Shown in pieces: positions 55,151 to 64,000 of a stretch of 64,000 nt of DNA; within the stretch, counting starts at the first letter, position 1; each line of letters opens with the position of its first letter. Made by a program: the position numbers and the translations under genes. Below the pieces are notes generated by a model. The model was not told the DNA's origin. It saw only the letters and a list, made by a program, of their open reading frames with translations, and did not search any database. The stretch covers positions 257,001-321,000 of the forward strand of contig JAQJVL010000327.1 of assembly GCA_035578905.1 (NCBI GenBank), written 5' to 3'. The stretch comes from Stictocephala bisonia (lineage: Eukaryota > Arthropoda > Insecta > Hemiptera > Membracidae).

Positions 55151-56976
55151 CCATAATATTTGTGCATTTTGTACTTGTATTGTAATATATTTGTGCATTT
55201 TGTGCTTGTATTGTAATAAATTTGTGTTGTGTGACGTTTACTTGTACTGTCTAATACATTTGACTTTAATATGTAATATTTCCTTATAATTACTAAAGAG
55301 TAATGAACATAGTTTTTTTCAAAATTAGAGGGACTAATTACGATGAATTATTAACACACTCAACCATACTATTGAAATGTCCAAACAGAAGTACAATTAC
55401 GCCAATATCATAATTAACCAAGTCAGTTCTAAACTTAATTGTAACTTTTATAGAACAATTGGATTCATGAATTTCGTAGTAAGATGTCTTTTTGTTAAGA
55501 AATGAAAAACGTTTTTTGAAGCACGTGAAGATCTCAGTTGGATAAAGTTAGTTCTGAGAAAGTTGATCCTATCAATAACTCATTTCCTGGTCCAATTGTC
55601 TTGTAGAGTCGTGCCTGAGGTACCAAGATGGAGGGGCGGACAATAGATCTAAAATGACCTGCCATACATTTGTTGAAAATGCCTAGAAATGTAATCCAAG
55701 ATGTAATTTGTCTTCAATTAAATAACTGATATTAGGACTGTACCTACAGTGCTTGTCAAAGCGTTTAAGATATTTTAGGCAATAAAGTAGTTTTATTTTG
55801 TATGTTCTTAAGCACAACAACAACAAAATTATAAAACACTTCCAAGACCAACTTATAAAGCCTCTACTATTCATCATAAATACATCAAATATTCCAGGCA
55901 TTGGTTGCAAAAGCCATGAAATTTTTTTTCAGTTCAAAATCATTTATTATTTCTTAAATTGATATTACATTGCAGAGTTTTTTTTTTATCTCTCTAGCAT
56001 TTGAGAGATCAACTAGTTTTATCATAATGAAATATCTTCAATATATGAGTAATCTTAAAGTAACTAACAAACAAAACAAAAATAAATAAACAAATTAACA
56101 AGCACCAAGGAAACATAGTTAAAGAAAACCAAACAGCATTTATTATTCATTATATAAGTAAATTTTTTCAAACATTTATTTTTTTTATATCAGTAATCCT
56201 AATTTTTATTTTATTTTGGGGTTTATCTCAAGTAATTGTTTGATTGTTTAAAACTTCCTTCTGGATCACGACTGGTAGTCCTAACTCCACATGAGCCTCA
56301 AAGCATTAAATATTAACACAATGGAAATAAACAAATAAATAATATACATAACTATATAAAACAAATATACTATAAATCGGCAATAAATTAAAAATATTAT
56401 ATATTATATGGACTATGAACAATTAAAAAAATAAGTAAAAACAAATTAAATCAACAATGTGCATGTAACATATGTATAATCCAAAGAAATAACTTTACAA
56501 ATAACAACAAATATAATCCAACAGTAATAAGAAACATAATATTCTAACTATAAACTATATGTGCTAAGAGATTACAGTGAAAATTAGTCTCACTGTTGTT
56601 CATCAACAAGCTTATTTATAGTAGTTGCAAAGAATGCACTCAAATATTGAGCCAAACAGGTATGGCATTCATTGTTCCTGTGTTCAACAGCAAGACCACT
56701 TTAATACCGGCTCCCGTCAAAACTCTGTCAGTATTGCAGTTGATTTACATATATAGCACATAGATTTCCCAGTGTGCAAAATTAACTCAACAGTGCTTAT
56801 ATATCTCTTTGTAGTTTTATCTTATTTATCAATGTATAGTTCGACTTCAAAAATAGTCATTCAGATAAACGAAGAGATTTTTATTTTTACAAACGTGACA
56901 AGGTGGATAGCCTCAATATGAAAGTATATATTTGTTTACTATTTGATGATAGTCAATTCTTCAACCCTTCAACTGT
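55151..56976. other. AT-rich non-coding stretch
   Basis: No gene. The part from about 56,150 is probably the 3' untranslated region of the minus-strand LINE remnant that follows. Confidence 0.35.
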
Positions 56977-57430
56977 TAGAAAGCATCTCTATATAAATAA
57001 GACCCGATACCTATAATTTTATATGAAAATGAATTTATAGTTATTATCCACATATAGTCATCGTAAATTAATAAATACTTTTTAAGCTCCCTTTTCATTT
57101 GATTTTTATTTTGTAGGTTTTGTAGACTTCTAGGTAATAAATTGAGTAAGTGAGGTATATTGTGTCTTTGAGTGAAAAATGTTATATGCCTTAAGTCATA
57201 TTGTAGGTTAGGCTACACTCTGTATTCCTCGTCAAAGTAGTGTCTAGACAGATCTGTAAATTTAGCGAGACTATCAACATTCATTATACCCAATATTTTC
57301 AATAGCAAATCCTTAAATAATACTTTTAGAATTCTGTTCAAAATACTTTTTAATTGCTTAAGTATATATTCAGGAGTCAAGTTGTAAAGAGATATACCAT
57401 GAACAAAAGAAAGTAATTAGAATATAATTG
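56977..57430 (-). pseudogene. LINE ORF2 C-terminal remnant
   Basis: On the minus strand, NRILKVLFKDLLLKILGIMN, then LAKFTDLSRHYFDEEYRV, a stop, LQYDLRHITFF, and LLNLLPRSLQNLQNKNQMKR followed by ELKKYLL. This is the tail typical of CR1-like LINEs (R-x3-F, then a Y-N-x-R block, N-x-LP, and FK-x2-LK-x2-L). It ends at the stop near 56,977. The RT palm is not recognisable upstream. Confidence 0.55.
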
Positions 57431-59515
57431 TAGAGATCCATTACTAAGATCATTGTAGAAATTTGTGAAATGAATAACACCCTAGGGCATAAAATAAATC
57501 AGAGCCAGCACCAGGGATACTGATATTACTGTGTAACCAGACAATACAAAGGATATAAATATTAAATAATTAGCAAAATTCAATTACTTGGATATATTTC
57601 AAACTCGATTCGTGGAAACGTCGAAGTGAATTACGGTTAGACATGAATTGTGGAAGGTGAGGCAAACAGAACATTAACCATCACATGAGTATAACTTTTG
57701 GGGGACTATATACCTACTGCATGTTTATCTATCAATACTATGACATTGAGCTATATTCTATATGGTCCTGTTCTCTTCCAACACAAGCCGTAGTACGAGT
57801 ATAACAGCTAACCACGTTTATAGTTAGTTATATTTTGTTGACCATACTTTTACAGATAAAACACACTCGACCAAAAATATAGAGCTTTACTAATGCACAA
57901 GAGCTAGATAGATATAAGTTATAGACACAAGCCAGGCAACAGCACCAAAATTGCTCACCACAATACTGAAGAGATTGGAAAGTTGAACATAGTCAAGAAA
58001 ATAATATAGATCACAAAATAAATAGAACAAAAATTCAAATATGAATATCACATCTTGCTTCTATGTATCGTAGTAATTGATGATGTACACTTTATAATGA
58101 CTGATGATAGGAAGGTTATAGAAAGAACTTAACTGGCTTTTCATATTCAAAACCGAGATTTATTCTAAGTAATCGTTTACAAACTTAACTTAGTCAATTA
58201 ATCACAACATCAGTTACTAAAATAACTACAATAATTTCTGTCTTTTAACCCACTTAAATATAAAATAAGAATTTTTAATAGAACTTACAGACTATAATAA
58301 CTGAAAACACACTTCTACGTATTTAATCCAGATCATTCTGTTATGTAATCTATAACTGCTTTCATTGTTTTTGTAACTAAATTGAAAGCCTCTGTAAATA
58401 CTAGGAAATATCTAAAAGGTGGAAAAAGTATGGAAACGCTTTCACAACTTTTCTATGACTTCATATGTGAATGTAAAATCTTGTACGAATAACCTAGTTT
58501 TAGACGCCATTAGTGAAATTTCGTCTTTTCAGAGGGGCGGCACTTGAGGATTTGAACGAAAATCTTCAAAGTAAGCCTGTCGAGCTTGGTATTAAATAAA
58601 AGGCCTGTTTAATAGAAATTAATTGCCACACAGCGGACTTCGAAAAGTTTAACCTTTCAAAAGTAGTGGTCATTTGAATTGAAAAATAACTAATTTTACC
58701 ATGTTATTTCTCCTAGATTTCATGGTTTTAAGTAAATTATTCTGGTCAAAAACTACACTTTATGGAACACAATTATTCAACAAAATTAAATTATCAAATG
58801 ATCTATGGAAAACCCTATACAAATTAGTTACTGCACAAGACAAAAGAACAAATGTATTTGTTATAAAATTCAAATGACCTGTACTCTGTGAAGAATAATT
58901 CTTTCGAAAGTCGATTTACGGCAATTAATTTCTCTTAAATATACCTTTAATTGGATACCAAACTCAACCTAGGCTACGTTTGAAATTGTTGTTAAACTCC
59001 TCACGAGACGTTCTCCTAAAATGATTAAACGTCGCTAATAGCGTCAAAAAGTAGGTTCTTTGTATCCATGATGATTTGTAAGATTTCACTTTAACAAGTG
59101 AGGTCATACAAAAGTTTTTAAAGTGTTTCTATATTTGTTGTCCACCTTGTATACAATTGTATGTATACCAATTTTTTTCCAATTGAATGCATCATATGAA
59201 AGATAATCCCTATTATTATCAATATAATATGTTTCGATAAAATACATACTAAGTTGTACAAGTAATATTCAAATATTTTCTGGTAAACATCTTTGTCGGT
59301 AACCTTCCCAATATTGATTATAAAATATATTGTGCTTAGACTACGATGGTTTAATGCACGATATCCACCACCTGAACGATTTGTTAAATTGTTAATTGCT
59401 ATAAGTAAACATTTTAAACAAACAGAAAAATAATATATACGCAATGGGCTTCTCAAATTAATATGTTAAAAGTTTAAAAGTATAGTTCAATGGATTTTAA
59501 AGTGTTCTTTTAGAA
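57431..59515. other. AT-rich non-coding stretch
   Basis: The first ~150 bp may be further decayed LINE. No other gene or repeat recognised; the 112-codon minus frame at 59,118-59,456 has no known motif. Confidence 0.4.
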
Positions 59516-59690
59516 GGATTCTAGAAGGAAAAACTCCTACACATCCGTAGGAATTTCAGCAGGATGACGACGATTTCCGGTTTTACGGGTGAAACGACTC
59601 AAGTCAGATGTCAAATGGCAGTCTTAAAGGGGAACACTCCATTTGACTTTATTCACACACGACTTATTGCGAGTTTCTCTGCATTCAAAT
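59516..59690 (+). repeat. dispersed repeat, plus-strand copy
   Basis: Partner of 51,541-51,713, about 70% alike by eye, in opposite orientation 8 kb away. Shared blocks include CGATTTCCGGTTTTACGG, GTCAAATGGCA, GGGAACACT and CGACTTATTG. Confidence 0.65.
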
Positions 59691-61750
59691 AATTTAACAT
59701 TTTACATAAAATAAGTATTGTTTATGATAGTATTTACATTCTCTCATTTTTCCTTGTAGAAATATTCCCAATTACGAATTAATTAATAACTACTTTGCAC
59801 CCACCAAAACGAGATTCTTATCTCATGTTTTTATAAAAAAAAAAAGAATTACATATATTGCATGTTAGTTTTCTTTTATTTTAATACGTTATTATTATTC
59901 ACATTAGTGAAAATACTGATGTTTGTATCTGAAATAAACTTAAAAGTTTGTACGACATTTAGCTTACCACATGAATCATCTGTTATCGAAGTAATTTAAA
60001 GATTATCTAAGGTACGCTTAATAGTAGGGTTTCCACCGGAATATTGTTTGAAAAAGTAGGGTGGGTAAGTGATATTCATCTACGACTACTTATCGGAAGA
60101 AATTTATATGTTATATAAGTAGTGTTTCAGGATTATTTGGGGATTTATATTCCCTAATATTGTATTTCATTAATGGAAACCACGATCTGATATCTGACGC
60201 CAGTTATATAACGGATTAAATCTATATAACATATATTAAACAACCCTTATATATCTTATGGATGAGTCCATTAGTGGGCGAATAACTGATATTAGCATAT
60301 GGGAGTAGGAAAATTAACTGTCAAAATGTTGCTAAATGACTTTAGTTTCTTTTTATGTTGTAACTGTTCCATTTTAAAATGTGTATTTAGTTCATATATT
60401 CCGCAATCGGACGCAGTGCTGTAATCCAGCTACTTGTGGACAAAGTATTAGGCGATTTCTGGTGATATGATTGCCAGCTCAATGATTGCCATCGACGTGG
60501 ATAATACTAGATAAGTAAGGAATGTCCATGTTACATAGTAGTCAAGGTCCGAATTTTGTCCAGAGAAGAAATCAGAGTATAATTTTTGTTATTTAGGTGA
60601 CAATATACCATACTATGTGGTTCAGATTCCACTTTAAATCTGTAGGTCTGTTAGTTGCTCTCGCTATTGTTCTATTAAATGACTATTTTTCTAAGCAACA
60701 GTCGACCTTAGTTAGTAACCAGACTATACAGGTCATCCATAATAATTCTATATACTAATCTAATCATTCATATTCACCTTAAAATGCGCACAAGCTGCGA
60801 TAGTGTCTCATTAAAAAAAACTCGAATATCTGATCAATTGTATTTTTTTAGTAATGATTATATGAAATTTTGTATTGAAATATATTACAGGTAAAGATTC
60901 CTTCATAGATTATAGGTATCTTCTCTCCAGAATCAAAGATGTCCAACAATTTACCAATTCAAGCTCAAAACGGTATAGGCCTACATTAAAATTATTTTAC
61001 AGTATTTTTCAAACTTTACAAGAGAAAACTTGAGTATTTAAGAAGGTAAAATGCCACTTACATTGCAAAACATTGCGTTGATTAAGCAATATACCGTATG
61101 TTAATGTTTACAAGTATATTGAAATATTTTTCAATACTTCCTTATCCACAGAAAATAGTGTATGTAATTAAAATTATTACTTTGTGTATGAGTATGCAGT
61201 ATATGCTAATTTTCAATTAAATGAACAGCACGAAGGTTAAGTTAAAGTAGATTATGCCCAAATAAACATTTTTAAGACAGGCTCTCCAACATTAATACTC
61301 TTTTTATACAATGCATTCTATTCCACCAATCGCAAAGGTACTTTCTGTCACCAGAAAAGAGTGTTTATGGTGCAAATGAGTTAGTCCCTAATACGGCATC
61401 TTGACGTGATTGAAGAAAAGTCAGTGACCGAGCTAACGATTACATCTAGGAGTAAGTCAAGAAAAGGACTGGTCAGGATAGACAAGGACAGGAGAGCTGC
61501 AGGGAACGCATATCTCTGTAACCCCCCACTCTTCCAGCCTGACAAACTGATTACGACTGAATAATATTACATACAAAGTTATTTCAGGGATTTGAAGAAT
61601 GTGCATCGCCTCCAGGAACATACGATCTAAACTGGATACAGTACTCAAAGTATGTTCCCAGTTTACTCTGGCTTCCTCGCCCTGAGCAAGGATTTTACCT
61701 GGGGAAATGTTAAGGTGGGTACCCCCTTCCTACCGTATTGTTTTATGAGA
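59691..61750. other. AT-rich non-coding stretch
   Basis: No gene recognised. A 63-codon minus frame at 61,457-61,648 has no known motif. Confidence 0.4.
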
Positions 61751-62311
61751 ATGGGGGATACAATGGTTCAGCAAGACGAAGATGAGCAGCGGATTTAAGA
61801 TAAAGGAACAAAAAAGACGGACGAAGGTGAGGATTGTTAAGTAGGGCTGTATGTTCGAGGTTGGTGGATACAATGATTCAGCAAGACGAAGATGAGCAGC
61901 GGATTTGAGATAAAGGAACAAAAAAGACGGACGAAGGTGAGGATTGTTAAGTAGGGCTGTATGTACGAGGTTGGTGGATACAATGGTTCAGCAAGACGAA
62001 GATGAGCAGCGGATTCGAGATAAAGGAACGAAGAAGACGGACGAAGGTGAGGATTGTTAAGTAGGGCTGTATGTACGAGGTTGGTGGTTACAATGGTTTA
62101 TCAAGACGAAGATGAGCAGCGGATTCGAGATAAAGGAACGAAGAAGACGGACGAAGGTGAGGATTGTTAAGTAGGGCTGTATGTACGAGGTTGGTGGATA
62201 CAATGGTTTAGCAAGACGAAGATGAGCAGTGGAGTCGAGATAAAGGAACGAAGAAGACGGACGAAGGTGAGGATTGTTAAGTAGGGCTGTATGTACGAGG
62301 GAGGTGGATAC
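61751..62311 (+). repeat. 110-bp tandem repeat (5 units)
   Basis: Each unit has GGTGGATACAATGGTTCAGC, AAGACGAAGATGAGCAGCGG, AAGAAGACGGACGAAGGTGA and GTAGGGCTGTATGTACGAGG. Spacing is exactly 110 bp with few substitutions and no indels, so the expansion is young. Confidence 0.95.
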
Positions 62312-62350
62312 AGATACGGTGTTGTTTCAATTACGAGATGAGATGTGATA

Positions 62351-62384
62351 AGACTGTTCTCATAAAATGTGATGAGAACAGTCT
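62351..62384. other. 13-bp stem hairpin downstream of the 110-bp array
   Basis: AGACTGTTCTCAT (351-363) pairs perfectly with 62,372-62,384 across an 8-nt loop. It lies 40 bp beyond the last repeat unit. Confidence 0.6.
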
Positions 62385-64000
62385 ACTTGTGTGAATCATT
62401 GAGTCTCCTTAGGGGGGCCTACCCCACTACCGATGGTAAACAACCCAGGAGACTACAAGGTAAGCTGGTTTGCTCAACCTGGTAGGGTGTAACAATATCT
62501 TATACGGAGGAATGTTTTAAAGGCCTTCATACGATGTTTTTACTTTATAAATACCTTACTTAAAAATAAATACTTCTTCCCCAAATAATTGTGCGCATTT
62601 TTACAAAAAAGCTTCTTAAAAAGATCAAAGGAGTGATGCCGGGAGCGAGGGGAGAAAACATTCCTGAATTCTTGAAATATTTCAGTCAAATACAGCAGCA
62701 GTTTAATTCTTTGTATCCATATTTGCCCCGATTTCCATGGGTTCAATTTTATTTAATTAAAAATTGTAATTTATTAATCTTGTATTTATAACATACACAG
62801 AAAACCCTTTATTTCTTAAACTAAATAGTGAATTAAAACCAAAACAAAATATTTGGACAAACTATTGTGAATTCTATAGACAAAAAACGTTAATTATCAG
62901 CTAATGTAAAGGTTTTTCTATAGCATTTTTATTAATATTATTATTATTAATAGCACTGTACGATAATTATAGGTATTTCGCATCTAGATCTACAGTATTT
63001 CCATCAATCTTACATGCAATCACTCAGTTTATTTATAGTTTTATGTGCGCCCACTTAATTAACTAACACTATTCATTGACTGTTGAGTGTATAGTGTGTA
63101 GTACAGTAAATCATCACCCACGACGACCAGAAAACTACGTTACCGGCTGGTAGCGCTCAGCAGGAAGACGGCTATCCTAGGTAGGCCTCAGGTACATTCA
63201 ACCAAGGTTAGTTAAACTTCATACAGTCCATTTAAGCAGAAAAAACGCAACAGTAATCATAAACTTAAATGTTACAACAGTGTTTATGTTAAACAACTCT
63301 AAAGTAACCGGTTATAGATAAGGTCATTACGATAAATAAAAAGTGAAAGAGCGACTCTGAACAAAATAAATGTTATTCCTTTACCCAAGCTGATGTTGGT
63401 AGATGGACGAGTGGCGGCTGTTTACCATGTTATTGTCGCCACCCTTCAACCCTTGTCACTAGGAAATGCAGTAATGTAAGTCTCCATAAACCATCAATCC
63501 TGCATACCCCTTATCTATTTGTAACATCTCTTTGAGCCTTACCACTGATATTAAATATGCATTTATTTATTACACTAAGTATTGTCTTTGATGTGGACTT
63601 GTCTAATTAATGGTATGAATATATTAGCTTATGAATGACGATTAATGTTAATATTTATAAAATACATATTCATTTTTATTACTTTTTTAACTTAGGTTTG
63701 TTATTGCTTGAGTATCCCAGGACTATAGGTCTTAAATAAAATATATCTATTTTGAGTTTATAGGGAATGTAGGGAAGTTATTAGTGTTAAAGCAAGGTTA
63801 TAAACAGTATGAGATAAACATCGGCCCATGGTTCTTGATGACTCAGGTGGAACTAACATAACGTAATTGGAAACAAAGATGTGCTTCATTTTGTCTGAAA
63901 CTTATCTGGAAACTGCTTCTAAATGAAAATCTTTTATTTCCATTAAAACGTCATTTACTTATAACATATACATCAATTAACACGATTAAAATTAAAATTC
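62385..64000. other. non-coding stretch to the window end
   Basis: No gene recognised. The short frames at 62,540-62,791 lie over each other on the two strands and have no known motif. Confidence 0.4.

Noticed and set aside
59118..59456. 112-codon minus-strand frame
   Set aside because: No motif, AT-driven composition, no neighbouring related sequence.

Overview
The window reads as a repeat-dominated, AT-rich intergenic or heterochromatic stretch of an animal genome, most probably an insect. The evidence is its mobile-element content: non-LTR retrotransposons of the Jockey, CR1-like and R2-like types, and DNA transposons of the pogo/Tigger, MULE (with a FLYWCH domain), PIF/Harbinger (with a BESS-motif accessory protein) and hAT types. 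There are also several satellites and minisatellites. The species cannot be fixed from the sequence. I found no intact host gene, no rRNA or convincing tRNA, no CRISPR array and no operon-like organisation. Every recognisable coding stretch is a mobile-element gene, and nearly all are broken by stops, frameshifts, truncation or insertions.

Layout. 1-0.9 kb: 3' end of a pogo/Tigger-like transposase with a C-terminal PHD finger. 0.9-6.9 kb: AT-rich DNA with a small palindromic element and two copies of a ~300 bp MITE in opposite orientation, one carrying a nested fold-back element. 6.9-9.4 kb: a (CT)n tract and a 5'-truncated CR1-like LINE flanked on both sides by monomers of a 36-bp minisatellite. 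9.4-13.9 kb: no genes, one 24-bp perfect hairpin. 13.9-17.5 kb: a decayed Jockey LINE whose ORF2 contains a short array of the same minisatellite. 18.7-22.5 kb: a PIF/Harbinger relic with a hAT relic inside it.

24.6-39.2 kb is the core of the window, a four-level nest. The oldest layer is the endonuclease end of an R2-like LINE. A MULE entered it (24,974-39,125, perfect 10-bp target duplication). The MULE gene was then split by a CR1-like LINE preceded by a 1.3-kb, G-quadruplex-prone 36-bp minisatellite. That LINE was in turn split, inside its endonuclease domain, by a 3.8-kb DNA transposon with ~490-bp terminal inverted repeats. This last element encodes a protein family I recognise as common in animal genomes but cannot place in a named superfamily.

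40.5-44.1 kb: a 67-bp satellite (~53 units) with a region of alternating subfamilies. 45-64 kb: short tandem arrays (36, ~96, ~92 and 110 bp units), a dispersed repeat in two orientations, two minus-strand LINE remnants, several strong hairpins, and long AT-rich stretches in which I see nothing.

The elements do not cooperate as a pathway. What the window records is an order of insertions and the behaviour of one minisatellite that appears at five separate places, four of them within or against retrotransposons.
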